DNA of 64,000 nt from Bacillus spizizenii TU-B-10 (GCF_000227465.1 NC_016047.1:2832857-2896856); one strand, 5' to 3'; counted from the stretch's first letter, positions 28,466 through 38,756 are shown. Notes: a model not told the origin generated them from the sequence alone. Numbers and translations are program-made.

Positions 28466-29443
28466 TTACGAGTGTATATTTAATTGTTTGAATTCCTCAG
28501 TTAATAACGGGACGACTTCAAATAAATCGCCTACGATGCCGTAATCCGCTATTTTAAAGATATCCGCTTCGGGGTCTTTATTGATGGCGACTATCACCTT
28601 GCTGTTTGACATGCCGGCCAAATGCTGGATGGCGCCGGAAATGCCGCAGGCAATGTACAAATCCGGGGTAACGACTTTCCCGGTCTGCCCGATTTGGAGA
28701 GCGTAATCGCAATAATCAGCGTCACACGCCCCGCGAGATGCCCCGACTGCGGCCCCCAGCACCTCGGCAAGCTCATGCAGCGGCTGAAATCCTTCCTTGC
28801 TTTTGACTCCGCGGCCGCCCGCAACGATAATTTTGGCTTCGGAGAGATCAACGCCGTCCGCTGTTTTTTTCACGACTTCTTGGATAACGGTGCGGAGGTC
28901 AGTAAGAGAAACATCAACGCTTTCGATATTCCCCGACCTGCTGGCGTCTTTTTCTGAAGCTTGAATATTATTAGGGCGAATCGTTGCAAAAATCAGCGGA
29001 TCGGTTGAAATGACGCGTTCAAATGCTTTCCCCGAGTAAACCGGCCGCGTGAACACGACATTCTCTCCGGTAACGCTTACATCTGTAGCATCTGAAATTA
29101 AGCCTGTTTGCAGCCGGGCCGCGAGCTTCGGTGAAAGGTCTTTGCCCATGGCCGTGTGCCCGCATATGACTGAATCGGGTTTTTCTTGGTCAATAATGGC
29201 CCTCATGACCTGGCTGTATCCGTCTGCCGTGTATGCTTTCAGCTTCGGATCCTCAGCTGTGAGAACTTTATCGGCTCCGTAATGGATAAGCTCTTGTGCA
29301 AGGCTTTGTACATTTTCTCCGATGAGAACACCGATGACTTCTCCATCGCCTGAAATGGTTCTTCCTGCAGCTAATGCTTCAAAGGTGACATTCCGCAATT
29401 CTCCATCGCGAATTTCTCCGAGTACGATCACTTTTTTTCCCAT
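28466..29443 (-). CDS. etfA: Electron transfer flavoprotein, alpha subunit
   Basis: 325 aa FAD-carrying subunit. The C-terminal FAD domain shows [47 protein letters not shown] and NKDPEADIF (near residue 285), all ETF-alpha signatures. It takes electrons from acyl-CoA dehydrogenases toward the quinone pool. It is last in lcfA-fadR-fadB-etfB-etfA, 35 bases after etfB. Confidence 0.96.
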   Translation of the reverse strand: MGKKVIVLGEIRDGELRNVTFEALAAGRTISGDGEVIGVLIGENVQSLAQELIHYGADKVLTAEDPKLKAYTADGYSQVMRAIIDQEKPDSVICGHTAMGKDLSPKLAARLQTGLISDATDVSVTGENVVFTRPVYSGKAFERVISTDPLIFATIRPNNIQASEKDASRSGNIESVDVSLTDLRTVIQEVVKKTADGVDLSEAKIIVAGGRGVKSKEGFQPLHELAEVLGAAVGASRGACDADYCDYALQIGQTGKVVTPDLYIACGISGAIQHLAGMSNSKVIVAINKDPEADIFKIADYGIVGDLFEVVPLLTEEFKQLNIHS

Positions 29444-29478
29444 TCTAACATCCCCCTGTTTCTTTGAATGTCCAAGCT

Positions 29479-30252
29479 TTAAATGACTTTAGCTTCGCTG
29501 CGGAGCAATGAGACGAGCTCTTTTGCCTGTTCGGCAGGCTCACCTTGGAGAAGCTTCCCGGCTTCTTTTTTCGGCGGCAGAAAACGTTCAATGGTTTTCA
29601 TCTTAGGTTCGGCATCCTCTTCGTCCAGATCAAGATCATCAAGTTCTAGTTCTTCAAGCGGTTTTTTCTTGGCCTTCATAATTCCCGGAAGCGATGGATA
29701 GCGCGGTTCGTTTAAGCCCTGCTGAGCTGTGACAAGCAATGGGAGTGTCGTTTTGATTTTTTCAACATCCCCTTCGACGTCCCTTTCTGCTTCTGCATCA
29801 GTGCCGCTGATTTCGAGTTTGGTGATCGTTGTGATGCACGGAATGTCCAGTAGCTCGGCAAGCCGAGGCGCTACTTGTCCTGAACCTCCGTCAATGGCAA
29901 CATTTCCGCCGAGAATCAAATCAAACTCCTGATCCTTCATATAGTGGTATAAAACTTGAGAAATGGAATATTGGTCGGGCTCTTCGAGATCATCTTCTAT
30001 GTTGATTAAAACGGCTTGGTCACATCCCATGGCAAGCGCAGTGCGCAGTTCCTTCTCCGCTTCTTCGCCGCCGACAGTGACGGCGGTGATCGTGCCGCCG
30101 TGCTTTTCCTTTAGCTGGATGGCTTCTTCTATCGCGTACTCATCGTATGGATTAATAATCCATTCCGCTCCGTCATCCTGAATCTTTCCTGCTTCAATGA
30201 CGATTTTTTCTTCTGTGTCAAACGTCCGTTTCATCAGTACAAATAGATTCAT
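29479..30252 (-). CDS. etfB: Electron transfer flavoprotein, beta subunit
   Basis: 257 aa AMP-binding partner of EtfA. Seen: the N-terminal LFVLMKRTFDTEEKI, INPYDEYAIEEAIQLKE and the ETF-beta pattern VAPRLAELLDIPCITTITKLEI; YPSLPGIMKAKKKPLEEL is the recognition loop region. ATG 30252 (MNLFVLMK) is placed eight bases after AAGGGG; an ATG two codons upstream is too near. A charged stretch LEELELDDLDLDEEDAEP near residue 205 is unusual but in frame. Confidence 0.95.
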   Translation of the reverse strand: MNLFVLMKRTFDTEEKIVIEAGKIQDDGAEWIINPYDEYAIEEAIQLKEKHGGTITAVTVGGEEAEKELRTALAMGCDQAVLINIEDDLEEPDQYSISQVLYHYMKDQEFDLILGGNVAIDGGSGQVAPRLAELLDIPCITTITKLEISGTDAEAERDVEGDVEKIKTTLPLLVTAQQGLNEPRYPSLPGIMKAKKKPLEELELDDLDLDEEDAEPKMKTIERFLPPKKEAGKLLQGEPAEQAKELVSLLRSEAKVI

Positions 30253-30266
30253 GATCATATCCCCTT

Positions 30267-31043
30267 TTATTCGCCTTTGAACTGAGGCTTTCTTTTTTCG
30301 AGAAATGCCTGGATGCCTTCTTTGGCGTCCTCTGACTCAAATGCTTCTCCAAACCGTTTTGCTTCAAGCTTTAAGCTGCCTTCATAGGAATACACCTTAT
30401 TGGAATAAAGAAGCTCAAGTAGAGATGCCAGCGTTTGCGGGCTTTTTTCTGCAAACTTAGCGGCAAGTGCTTTTGCTTTTTCAAGCACTTCTGCTTCATC
30501 TTTTGCTCCAAGTGACACAAGTCCGAGATCAAGCGCTTCTTTTCCGGATATCGGTTCTCCTGATCCGATGAGCTCTAGTGCTTTGGCTGTACCGACATAT
30601 CTCGGAAGACGCTGTGTTCCCGCAAAACCCGGTATAATACCGAGGTTAAGTTCCGGAAGCCCCAGCTTGGCGTCTTCTGCCGCAATTCTGATATGACAAG
30701 CCATCGCAAGCTCCAGCCCGCCTCCAAGAGCAGCACCGTGAATCGCCGCGATAATCGGTTTTGGGAAGCCTTCAATTCTTTCCATCAGCTGCTGGCCGCG
30801 CTCAGCCAGCAGTGAGGAATCTTCATTGCCTTTAAGCGATGTAAATTCTTTAATATCAGCCCCGGCTGAGAAAAATCTTCCCTCACCGTGAATGATAATG
30901 CTTCGTACGCCTGCATCTGTCTCACATTGATCAAGACAGGAGGACAGCTCTTCTAATATCCGGGTGGAAAGCGCATTTGCCGGCGGATTGTGAATCGTCA
31001 AGACTGCCACAAATTGATCAACCGCAAGTGAAATTGCATTCAT
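30267..31043 (-). CDS. fadB: Enoyl-CoA hydratase
   Basis: 258 aa crotonase-fold enzyme of beta-oxidation, adding water to trans-2-enoyl-CoA. The oxyanion-hole segments are FFSAGADIKEF (near residue 60) and HGAALGGGLELAMACHIR (near 102). The catalytic glutamates lie in LGLPELNLGIIPGFAGTQRLPR (near 132). Called ysiB earlier in B. subtilis. It follows fadR by 14 bases in the operon. Confidence 0.93.
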   Translation of the reverse strand: MNAISLAVDQFVAVLTIHNPPANALSTRILEELSSCLDQCETDAGVRSIIIHGEGRFFSAGADIKEFTSLKGNEDSSLLAERGQQLMERIEGFPKPIIAAIHGAALGGGLELAMACHIRIAAEDAKLGLPELNLGIIPGFAGTQRLPRYVGTAKALELIGSGEPISGKEALDLGLVSLGAKDEAEVLEKAKALAAKFAEKSPQTLASLLELLYSNKVYSYEGSLKLEAKRFGEAFESEDAKEGIQAFLEKRKPQFKGE

Positions 31044-31057
31044 AGGACAGAACCCCT

Positions 31058-31642
31058 TTACTTATTGTGAATTCCGGACACCAACAATTCTAAAACGCTG
31101 TCTGACAAGGCAGCGAGATCGTACTTTTGGTCATTCATAACCCAAGTTGTCACGGTTTCGTCAATCGTTCCAAAAATCATCTGCCGGGCGAGGCGGACAT
31201 CGAGGCCTTCTTTTAATTCGCCTGATTGTATGCCTTCCATCAAAATACTATCCAAAATATTTAAGTAGCCTTTTAATATTTCATTGATTTTCTGGCGCAG
31301 CTCCAAGTTTGACTGGCGGAGCTCAAGCTGAGTGACAATCGCGAGATTATGATCATCCGCTAAAAGGGAAAAATGCTTTGAAATCACAAGCGCCAGTTTC
31401 TCTTTCGCTGTTGTCTTTTCTTTTATGTCCTCTTCCATCCGCTCAATAAATTGGCCCATTTTTTCTTTGAAAAGAGAAATTAAAATATCTTCTTTGTTTT
31501 TGAAATAGAGGTAGATGGTGCCGTCCGCCACTCCGGCTTGTTTGGCAATTTTGGATACCTGTGACTGGTGGTAGCCGTTTTCCGCAATGACTTCTACTGC
31601 TGCATCAATAATCTGCATATACTTTGGCCGTTTTTGCTTCAA
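31058..31642 (-). CDS. fadR: FadR, TetR-family fatty-acid regulator
   Basis: 194 aa. N-terminal TetR helix-turn-helix at residues 10-55 (IAENGYHQSQVSKIAKQAGV, ADGTIYLYFKNKEDIL) and a helical acyl-CoA-binding domain after it. It represses beta-oxidation genes, and long-chain acyl-CoA relieves repression. The start is TTG at 31642, ten bases after AAGGA. A sigma-A promoter and a perfect FadR box lie directly upstream, so it is likely autoregulated. Called ysiA earlier. Confidence 0.94.
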   Translation of the reverse strand: MKQKRPKYMQIIDAAVEVIAENGYHQSQVSKIAKQAGVADGTIYLYFKNKEDILISLFKEKMGQFIERMEEDIKEKTTAKEKLALVISKHFSLLADDHNLAIVTQLELRQSNLELRQKINEILKGYLNILDSILMEGIQSGELKEGLDVRLARQMIFGTIDETVTTWVMNDQKYDLAALSDSVLELLVSGIHNK

Positions 31643-31667
31643 TGTTCATCGTTCCTTCCTATAGAAA

Positions 31668-31685
31668 TGAATGACTATTCATTCA
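31668..31685. promoter_or_regulatory. FadR box in front of fadR
   Basis: TGAATGACTATTCATTCA is an exact match to the FadR consensus TGAATGAMTANTCATTCA. It covers about +1 to +18 of the inferred fadR transcript. Confidence 0.92.
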
Positions 31686-31692
31686 TAATTTC

Positions 31693-31721
31693 ATGATAAA
31701 AAGGATTTTCGGCTTTGTCAA
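31693..31721 (-). promoter_or_regulatory. Internal sigma-A promoter of fadR
   Basis: TTGACA (31716-31721), a 17-base spacer and TATCAT (31693-31698) on the minus strand, between the lcfA stop and fadR. Confidence 0.85.
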
Positions 31722-31766
31722 GTTTATTCGCAGGTATTCTCTTTTTCTTATGTCATTTGTCATTTG

Positions 31767-33446
31767 TTATTTGACATGATGATTTTCGGCTTCTTCAAGT
31801 AAACGCCTTCTTAAAATTTTTCCGACTGCCGTTTTCGGCAGCTCTTTTCTGAACTCATAGGCTTTCGGCACCTTGTAGGGAGCGAGGCGGGATCTCGCGA
31901 AAGTGTCCAGTTCTTCTGCATCAGCTTTTGCGCCTTTCTTTAACACGACAAATGCTTTTACTGTTTCTCCTCTATAGGAATCAGGCACACCGGCAACCAC
32001 AATTTCCTGGATGGCTTCATGTTCATAAAGCGCTTCTTCTACTTCACGCGGGTAAATATTGTAGCCGCCGGCAATGATGATGTCCTTCTTCCTGTCGGCA
32101 ATATAGAAAAAGCCCTCTTCATCCATATAGCCCATGTCGCCGGTGAACAGCCAGCCGTCTCTCAGTACAGCGGCAGTTTCCTCCGGTTTGTTCCAATATC
32201 CTTTCATGACTTGCGGACCTTTTACAATGATTTCTCCATGCTCATATGGAGCGGCATGCTTACCCATCTCTTCCGAATAGATCGCGGCGTCAGTACTCGG
32301 CCAAGGACAGCCAATACTGCCTGGCTTGTTTTTCCCCCAGATAAAATTGGCATGTGTCACTGGGGATGCCTCAGACAAGCCGTAGCCTTCCACAAGCTTT
32401 CCGCCAGTTACCTTTTCAAATTTCTGCTTTACCTCCACAGGCAGTGCGGCTGATCCGCTAAGACAGCTTTTAATGGATGACAGATCATAATGCTGCAATT
32501 CGGGGTGATGCAAAAGGCCAATGTAAATTGTCGGTGCGCCCGGAAAGAGCGTCGGTTTTTGTTTGTCGATGATTTTGAGCGTTTCGAGCGGATCAAACTT
32601 AGGAAGAAGAATCATTTCGAAGCCTAGTTTAATCGAATAATTCATCACTGCCGTCAGTCCGTAGACATGAAAAAACGGGACGATGCCAAGCACTTTTTCA
32701 GCCCCTTCCTTCACATCGTACATCCAAGCGGAGCACATTTCAGTATTGGCCAAAATATTTTGGTGCGTGAGCATGACTCCTTTTGGAGCCCCCGTTGTTC
32801 CTCCGGTATATTGGAGGACAGCTATATCATGTTCAGGATCGATCTTCGGGATTGTCAGGAGCTCAGTTTTTTCCTCCTTCATGCTGGAAGCGAACATGTG
32901 AATGTGATCTTTTCTGTCAAAGTCGATGTGCACTTTTTGTTTTTGCGTCAGCGGGTAAAGAATATTCTTCGGAAAAGGCAAATAATCTTTTACGCTGGTG
33001 ATCAAAATCTGATCTACAATTGATAACGTTTTCATTTTTATTGCCTTTGGGAAAAGCAAATCTAAGGTGATGATCACGCTCGCCTCAGCATCTCTCAGCT
33101 GGTATTCAAGCTCGTACTCGGTATAGAGCGGATTCGTCTGCACCACGATGCCACCGGCAAACAAAACGCCATAATAAGAAATCACTGCTTGCGGGCAATT
33201 GGGCAGCATGACAGCCACTCTGTCTCCTTTTTGCAGGCCATTGCCCTGCAAAAAAGCTGCGAGTTTAAGAGCATCCGTCAGAATGTCATGAAAGGTGAGT
33301 TTTTTTCCATAAAAAGATATTGCGGTTTTGTCAGGGAATCGTGCGGCGGAGTCTGTCAGGATGGATTGCAGGGTTTTGTTCGGCAATGGAAGCTCATGCG
33401 GGATATCGTCGGGATACTCGGCAAGCCACGGCTTTTGAGACTGCAT
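31767..33446 (-). CDS. lcfA: Long-chain acyl-CoA ligase
   Basis: 559 aa AMP-forming synthetase that activates fatty acids. AMP-binding motifs: QYTGGTTGAPKGVMLTHQN (near residue 205), GYGLSEASPVTH (near 358), FTGDMGYMDEEGFFYIADRKKD (near 440) and the C-terminal lysine in PKTAVGKILRRRL. ATG 33446 (MQSQKPWLAEY) follows AAAGGGGAGGTTTT; the frame is open further upstream but has no ribosome site. It is the first gene of the fad-etf operon. Confidence 0.95.
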   Translation of the reverse strand: MQSQKPWLAEYPDDIPHELPLPNKTLQSILTDSAARFPDKTAISFYGKKLTFHDILTDALKLAAFLQGNGLQKGDRVAVMLPNCPQAVISYYGVLFAGGIVVQTNPLYTEYELEYQLRDAEASVIITLDLLFPKAIKMKTLSIVDQILITSVKDYLPFPKNILYPLTQKQKVHIDFDRKDHIHMFASSMKEEKTELLTIPKIDPEHDIAVLQYTGGTTGAPKGVMLTHQNILANTEMCSAWMYDVKEGAEKVLGIVPFFHVYGLTAVMNYSIKLGFEMILLPKFDPLETLKIIDKQKPTLFPGAPTIYIGLLHHPELQHYDLSSIKSCLSGSAALPVEVKQKFEKVTGGKLVEGYGLSEASPVTHANFIWGKNKPGSIGCPWPSTDAAIYSEEMGKHAAPYEHGEIIVKGPQVMKGYWNKPEETAAVLRDGWLFTGDMGYMDEEGFFYIADRKKDIIIAGGYNIYPREVEEALYEHEAIQEIVVAGVPDSYRGETVKAFVVLKKGAKADAEELDTFARSRLAPYKVPKAYEFRKELPKTAVGKILRRRLLEEAENHHVK

Positions 33447-33483
33447 AAAACCTCCCCTTTCGGTTTTAGAGTTCCACCCTATC

Positions 33484-33492
33484 ATTATAGCA
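33484..33492 (-). promoter_or_regulatory. Extended -10 promoter of lcfA
   Basis: TGCTATAAT on the minus strand. The -35 region falls in the T-rich terminator of the yshE unit and is poor. No FadR box is visible here. Confidence 0.55.
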
Positions 33493-33505
33493 GATGGACG
33501 GCAAA

Positions 33506-33540
33506 AAAAAGAAAAAGAAAGGTAAATCTTTCTTTTTCTC
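33506..33540 (-). terminator. Terminator of the yshE unit
   Basis: Minus-strand GAAAAAGAAAG/CTTTCTTTTTC stem, loop ATTTAC, then eight T. Confidence 0.88.
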
Positions 33541-33619
33541 ATAATACGAACAGATATATAAGACCAATTAACAAAAAGATTCCCGCCGCGGCGAGCAGTA
33601 CTTTTGCAAGCTTTTCCAT
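33539..33619 (-). CDS. Candidate 26-aa membrane peptide after yshE
   Basis: ATG 33619, five bases after the GGAG of GGGGACGGAGAATAG, opens 26 codons ending in TGA: MEKLAKVLLAAAGIFLLIGL then IYLFVL. It is a short positively charged N-terminus and one transmembrane helix. It starts 15 bases after the yshE stop and ends at the terminator stem, so it would be the last gene of the mutS2-yshE transcript. Function unknown; the membrane context of YshE suggests a membrane location. Confidence 0.62.
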   Translation of the reverse strand: MEKLAKVLLAAAGIFLLIGLIYLFVL

Positions 33620-33634
33620 CTATTCTCCGTCCCC

Positions 33635-34039
33635 TTATATTCCGGCTGCCACCACAAATGAAAGCCCGACAGAAATGACAAATGAAATAAAGCCGACAGC
33701 CCGGTTATCATTTTCGATTTCCTTATCAATTTTAAACCGCGGAGTCAAAAACTCAAAAATAAAGTAGCTTAGCAGAAGCATAACAAATCCGTAAACGCCC
33801 CAGCCGATCATTTGCAGCAGAGAATTGTGCTGGGAGATGGAATGCTGAAATACGTTTGCAATTCCTAAAATTTTTCCGCCGGTTGCCATTGCCACCGCAA
33901 GATTTCCTTTTTGAATCTCTTCCCAGTTTTTATAAGCCGTCACCAGCTCAAACACAGTCAAAAAGAGGACGAGGCAGAGAACCGCGACACTGTAATACGC
34001 CGCGATTTCCACAAGCTCGTTTTCCCAAAAATCACTCAT
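33635..34039 (-). CDS. yshE: YshE, DUF350 membrane protein
   Basis: 134 aa with about four transmembrane segments: residues 12-32, 45-65 (weak), 75-97 and 113-133. The charged loop FLTPRFKIDKEIENDNRAVGF is typical of DUF350 proteins. Function unknown. ATG 34039 lies seven bases after AAAGGGAG; ATG two codons upstream is too close. It follows mutS2 closely, probably in one transcript. Confidence 0.85.
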   Translation of the reverse strand: MSDFWENELVEIAAYYSVAVLCLVLFLTVFELVTAYKNWEEIQKGNLAVAMATGGKILGIANVFQHSISQHNSLLQMIGWGVYGFVMLLLSYFIFEFLTPRFKIDKEIENDNRAVGFISFVISVGLSFVVAAGI

Positions 34040-34053
34040 GGCCATACTCCCTT

Positions 34054-36411
34054 TTATTTTAGTTCAACAACCGTAACGCCTGATCCTCCCTCACCTGCTT
34101 CACCGAAACGGGAGCTTTTGACGCTGCGGTGGTTTTTCAGAAGATCCTGCACGCCTTTTCTTAAAGCGCCGGTTCCTTTTCCGTGGATGATTGACACTCT
34201 TGGATATCCGGCTAACACTGCATCGTCCAAGTATTTTTCAACACGGCTTAGGGCATTTTCATAGCGTTCGCCGCGAAGATCAAGTTCAAGCGATACGTGA
34301 TAATCCTTTCCCTTGACCGCCGTAATGATTTTTTCTTTTTTTGGTTCCGGAGCAGATTTGATAAACTCCAGGTCTTTTTCTTTAACTTTCATTTTTAATA
34401 TGCCGATTTGAACATTCCACTCATTGCCGCCGGTTTTTTCAAGCAGTGTTCCTTTTTGCCCGAAGGTGAGGACTTTCACCTCATCACCTGGCTTGAAGTC
34501 ACGTTTTTGCGTTTTCGTTTTTTCCGGTTTTTTGGACTTTTCAAAAGTAGGAACTGCGCCTTCTAACCGTTTCTTCGCGTTGATCAGTTCGTGATCCTTG
34601 AAGGATTTGTGTTCTTCTTTTATTGAGCGCAATTCATGAATAATGTCTTCGGCTTCTTTCATTGCCGCTTTTACTTTATCAGCCGCTTGCTGTTCAGCCT
34701 CCTCGAGCATTTTGTCTTTTTTGCTGTTGAGCTCGATGATTTGCTGCTGCAGCTCTTTATGCAGTTTTTCTGCTTCTTTTCTAATTGATTCTGTCTCAGA
34801 AAGCTCTTCTTCCGCACGTTTTTTGCTTTGTTCCAGCGACGCAATCATCGTATCGACTTCGTTATGCTCGGCCGTCATTTCTGACTTCGCCTGCCCGATG
34901 ATATGGTCCGGGAGCCCAAGGCGTTTTGAAATTTCGAAGGCGTTGCTTCGTCCCGGCACACCAATTAAAAGTTTATAGGTCGGCGACAGCGTTTCGATGT
35001 CAAATTCCACACTGGCATTCATGACGCCTTCTCTGTTATAGCCGTACGCCTTCAATTCCGGATAATGCGTCGTGGCCAACACTCTTGCATGAGTGCGGTG
35101 CACGTCATCCAAGATGCTCATAGCGAGGGCCGCCCCTTCTTGCGGGTCTGTCCCTGCGCCCAGCTCATCGAAGAGCACTAGGCTGTTTTCATTGACCTGT
35201 TCTAAAATGCCGACAATGTTCACCATATGGGATGAGAACGTACTTAAGCTTTGCTCAATCGACTGTTCATCGCCGATATCAGCGAATACATGTTCAAATA
35301 CCGCGGCTTCTGATCCTTCATCTGCCGGAATATGAAGACCGGATTGCGCCATCAAGGTTAACAGGCCTAACGTTTTAAGGGTGACTGTTTTCCCCCCGGT
35401 GTTTGGCCCTGTAATGACAATGGTTGAAAAGTCGCCGCCAAGCTCGATGTCATTGGCAACCACCTGATCAGGCGGAAGCAATGGATGGCGGGCTTTTTTC
35501 AAACGGACAAAGCCGTTGTCGTTCATGATCGGTTTTGTCGCTTTAACCGCTTTTGCGTATCTTGCTTTTGCAAAAATAAAGTCAAGCGTCTGCAGTACGT
35601 GCAAATCTTGAAAGAGCTCTTCTGTGTGCTCCGCCGTTTGCTCTGTCAGCACGCGCAAAATCCGTTCAATTTCTTGTTTTTCTTTCACTTTCGCCTGCTG
35701 AAGCGAGTTGTTCATATCTACAATTGCCTGTGGTTCAATGAACAGTGTCGCGCCTGAGGAAGAAGTGTCGTGCACAATTCCTCCGTAGCTTGATCTGTAC
35801 TCTTGTTTGACTGGAATCACAAAGCGGTCATTCCGAATCGTAACGATCGTATCAGAAAGCATTTTTGAAGCGGAAGAGGAGCGCAGCATTGACTCTAACC
35901 GGTCTCTGATTCTCGATTCAAGTGTTCTGAGCTGTGTGCGGATTCCTCTCAATGTTTCCGACGCGTGATCAAGCACTTCTCCGTGATCATCAATGCAGGA
36001 ATTAATGTCCCGCTCTAAATCGGACAGCGTGATAAGCTGTTCAGTATGCTGTTGGATCAGCGGAATGTCGACGCCATCTTCAGCCATTTGGCTGATAAAA
36101 TGTTTCATTTGTTTAACTGCATAAAGCAGTCCTGAGATTTCAGTGAATTCTGAGGGACTGAGAACGCTGCCGATTTCCGCCCGTCTTAACGCTCCTCTGA
36201 TATCAGTAAGGCCGCCAAATGGCGCCTGGCCTCTCAGCCTGATAATGGCAGAAGCTTCGTCTACTTCATCCAGCTGTTTTTTGATTTCGTCTATAGAAGC
36301 AGAAGGCTTAAGCTCGAGAAGCATTTCTTTTCCGAGCGATGAAGCGGCATGCTCAATAACCTGTTCTTTCACTTTATGAAATTCAAGAGCTGATAATACT
36401 TTTTGCTGCAC
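34054..36411 (-). CDS. mutS2: MutS2, MutS-family ATPase with Smr domain
   Basis: 785 aa. It lacks the MutS mismatch-recognition domain, as MutS2 proteins do. Core: Walker [14 protein letters not shown] (near residue 335), Walker [17 protein letters not shown] (near 410), a long coiled coil at about 520-640, a KOW-like segment [20 protein letters not shown] and a C-terminal Smr nuclease domain ([23 protein letters not shown]). Family roles are in recombination control and rescue of collided ribosomes. GTG start at 36411 after TAAGGAGG. Also called mutSB or yshD. Confidence 0.95.
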   Translation of the reverse strand: MQQKVLSALEFHKVKEQVIEHAASSLGKEMLLELKPSASIDEIKKQLDEVDEASAIIRLRGQAPFGGLTDIRGALRRAEIGSVLSPSEFTEISGLLYAVKQMKHFISQMAEDGVDIPLIQQHTEQLITLSDLERDINSCIDDHGEVLDHASETLRGIRTQLRTLESRIRDRLESMLRSSSASKMLSDTIVTIRNDRFVIPVKQEYRSSYGGIVHDTSSSGATLFIEPQAIVDMNNSLQQAKVKEKQEIERILRVLTEQTAEHTEELFQDLHVLQTLDFIFAKARYAKAVKATKPIMNDNGFVRLKKARHPLLPPDQVVANDIELGGDFSTIVITGPNTGGKTVTLKTLGLLTLMAQSGLHIPADEGSEAAVFEHVFADIGDEQSIEQSLSTFSSHMVNIVGILEQVNENSLVLFDELGAGTDPQEGAALAMSILDDVHRTHARVLATTHYPELKAYGYNREGVMNASVEFDIETLSPTYKLLIGVPGRSNAFEISKRLGLPDHIIGQAKSEMTAEHNEVDTMIASLEQSKKRAEEELSETESIRKEAEKLHKELQQQIIELNSKKDKMLEEAEQQAADKVKAAMKEAEDIIHELRSIKEEHKSFKDHELINAKKRLEGAVPTFEKSKKPEKTKTQKRDFKPGDEVKVLTFGQKGTLLEKTGGNEWNVQIGILKMKVKEKDLEFIKSAPEPKKEKIITAVKGKDYHVSLELDLRGERYENALSRVEKYLDDAVLAGYPRVSIIHGKGTGALRKGVQDLLKNHRSVKSSRFGEAGEGGSGVTVVELK

Positions 36412-36431
36412 GATTGTGTGAGCCTCCTTAC

Positions 36432-38144
36432 TTAATCGTTGCGCTTCAGGAATGCCTCTACGTCTTCAAGTGACCGGGCATTCAGAACGTTTTTCGTTTC
36501 CGTCCATCCTTTGCGCGCGGCAGTAACGCCGGTTTTCATATCGTCTAACATCTCAATATTATGGGCATCGGTATTAATCACCAATGTAACCCCTTGTTCG
36601 TTTGCTTTGATTAAATGTTCTGTGCGCAGATCGAGACGCGCAGGATTGGCGTTGAGTTCAAGCGCCGTATTTGTTTTCTTCGCAAGCTCAATCAGCTTAT
36701 CAATATCAATTTCGTAACCGGCCCGTCTGCCGATCAGGCGTCCGGTCGGATGTGCGATAATGTCAACATGCTTGTTGGTCAGTGCCGTCTCAAGCCGTTT
36801 CATAATGACGTGTTCCGGCTGATTAAAGCTGGAATGAATCGATGCAATGACGATATCCATTTCCGCCAGCACGTCGTCATCATAATCAAGCGTGCCATCA
36901 GGCAGGATATCCATCTCGACACCTTTCAAAATACGGAAATTCTCAAATTCACCATTGAGCGCGTCAATTTCTTTTGCCTGCTGCTTGAGCCTTTCTGCAG
37001 TCAGCCCGTTGGCGACCTTTAAATATTGCGAGTGATCGGTGATTGCCATATATTGATAGCCTTTATTCATGCATGCTTCAGCCATCTCTCTGATCGAAAA
37101 CGCACCATCGCTCCACGTTGAGTGCATGTGGAGATCTCCTTTGATTTGCCCGGGCTCTATCAGTTCAATGCTGTCGCTGTATGTTTCCACTTCTTGCCCG
37201 CTTTCACGGAGCTCCGGCGGAATCAGCGGCAGGCCGAAGTGCGCATAAAATTCACGTTCACTCGGGAATGTTTTGATGTCTCCGGTTTCAACTGTCTCGA
37301 CGCCGTATTCACTGATCCGCTCGCCGCGTTCTTTCGCGATTTGGCGCATCTTAATATTGTGATCCTTTGATCCCGTAAAATGATGAAGTGTTGTCGGAAA
37401 CTGCTCTTCCGTCACAAGACGGAAATCGACGCTAGTTTCATATTCAAAGGAAAGGATGACAGATACCTTCGTATCTCCGCTCGCGATCACGCTTTTGATA
37501 TTTGGCAGAGCAAGAAGCTGCTCTCTTACTTCAGCCGGGTGATCTGTGGCAATGATATAATCCAGATCCTTCACCGTTTCCCGCGCTCTGCGGAGACTTC
37601 CGGCACGAGAAAATTTGATGATATCCGTAAATTGAGAAAGGTGCTCTTCAATGTCCCGGGCGATCCGAAGGGCGTAGCCGATCGGGAACCGTTCAGGCTG
37701 TTTTCCGGCTTCTCCGAGCGCCTGTAATATTTTTTCTTCTGATTTTTTGCCGAAGCCCGCAAGACCTTGTACCTTTTGCTGTTCACAGGCTTCCTTCAGG
37801 GACTCTGCATCATGTACGCCGAGCTCTTTATACAGCTTTGCGATTTTTTTGCCGCCAAGCCCTGGCAGCTTCAATAAAGGCACGAGCCCTTCCGGCACTT
37901 CTTTCTGCAGCGATTCGAGCGTGCTTGACTTTCCTTCATCTATATACTCTTTAATGACGCTGTACGTTCCTTTTCCAATTCCGGACAGCGACATCATATC
38001 GTCCATTTCTGATAAGCTGCGGTCGTCCTGTTCCAGGGCTGCCGCTGCTTTTCGGAAGGCGGATACTTTAAACGGGTTGTCCCCTTTGAGTTCCATGTAG
38101 ACTGCAATGGTTTCAAGCAGCCGGATAATGTCTTTTTTATGCAT
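36432..38144 (-). CDS. polX: DNA polymerase/3'-5' exonuclease PolX
   Basis: 570 aa repair polymerase. Residues 1-315 are the family X polymerase part: helix-hairpin-helix motifs ([32 protein letters not shown]) and the catalytic [18 protein letters not shown] near residue 198. Residues 335-570 are a PHP phosphoesterase domain with [17 protein letters not shown], and NTDAHN, the metal ligands for exonuclease activity. ATG follows CTGGGGGTTATTGT. It lies 20 bases upstream of mutS2 in the same transcript. Also called yshC. Confidence 0.95.
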   Translation of the reverse strand: MHKKDIIRLLETIAVYMELKGDNPFKVSAFRKAAAALEQDDRSLSEMDDMMSLSGIGKGTYSVIKEYIDEGKSSTLESLQKEVPEGLVPLLKLPGLGGKKIAKLYKELGVHDAESLKEACEQQKVQGLAGFGKKSEEKILQALGEAGKQPERFPIGYALRIARDIEEHLSQFTDIIKFSRAGSLRRARETVKDLDYIIATDHPAEVREQLLALPNIKSVIASGDTKVSVILSFEYETSVDFRLVTEEQFPTTLHHFTGSKDHNIKMRQIAKERGERISEYGVETVETGDIKTFPSEREFYAHFGLPLIPPELRESGQEVETYSDSIELIEPGQIKGDLHMHSTWSDGAFSIREMAEACMNKGYQYMAITDHSQYLKVANGLTAERLKQQAKEIDALNGEFENFRILKGVEMDILPDGTLDYDDDVLAEMDIVIASIHSSFNQPEHVIMKRLETALTNKHVDIIAHPTGRLIGRRAGYEIDIDKLIELAKKTNTALELNANPARLDLRTEHLIKANEQGVTLVINTDAHNIEMLDDMKTGVTAARKGWTETKNVLNARSLEDVEAFLKRND

Positions 38145-38187
38145 ACAATAACCCCCAGACGTTCACATATGTTTCCATCATACTCGA

Positions 38188-38218
38188 AAAAAACTTCTCC
38201 GGACAAGAGAAGTTTTTT
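38188..38218 (-). terminator. Terminator of zapA-yshB
   Basis: Minus-strand AAACTTCTC/GAGAAGTTT with loop TTGTCCG and five further T. The loop also contains a TTGTCC that could act as -35 for polX (TATGAT 18 bases on). Confidence 0.82.
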
Positions 38219-38750
38219 ATGCCCCGTACTGTGTCCACAGCTCTTCTAAAAGCCCTGACAAATACGGTGTATGGTTAATGATCACATTTGCGAGAGACGA
38301 TTGCCCCATCATTTGCTGCAAAGCATCTACCGGAAGCACGGATGCGACATACAGCAGCACAAATGTCAATAAATAGACTTCTAGAAAACCGAGAACGGCG
38401 CCCAGCACCTGGTTGATTTGTTTGATCACCGGAATGCCGGCGACAATACTCAGGAATGAGCCGATGATTCTCAGTAAGATTTTAGCGATGATAAATAAAA
38501 CGATAAACGCAATCGCATTATAATAGGCTGCTTCCAAATTTCCCGTAAAAAAAGAAAGAGCCGGCTGTCCCGCTGAAAAGTCGGGTGCGGGAATCCACTT
38601 TAAATGCGGCGCCACATTTTTATAGAATAAAGCCGCAAAGGCGATCGATAAAATAAAGCTCGTCAAGCGGATAAACTGCAGGATAAAACCGCGTTTTAAC
38701 CCCAGTAAAGTCCCCATCAGGAGCAAGATTAAGATGATGATATCTAGCAT
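38217..38750 (-). CDS. yshB: YshB, CvpA-family membrane protein
   Basis: 177 aa with four predicted transmembrane helices (about residues 3-20, 27-45, 78-100, 113-140). The CvpA pattern is seen in the N-terminal IIILILLLMGTLLGLKRGF and in PVIKQINQVLGAVLGFLEVYLL. The role in Bacillus is unclear. It follows zapA by six bases. Confidence 0.87.
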   Translation of the reverse strand: MLDIIILILLLMGTLLGLKRGFILQFIRLTSFILSIAFAALFYKNVAPHLKWIPAPDFSAGQPALSFFTGNLEAAYYNAIAFIVLFIIAKILLRIIGSFLSIVAGIPVIKQINQVLGAVLGFLEVYLLTFVLLYVASVLPVDALQQMMGQSSLANVIINHTPYLSGLLEELWTQYGA

Positions 38751-38756
38751 AGTTGT

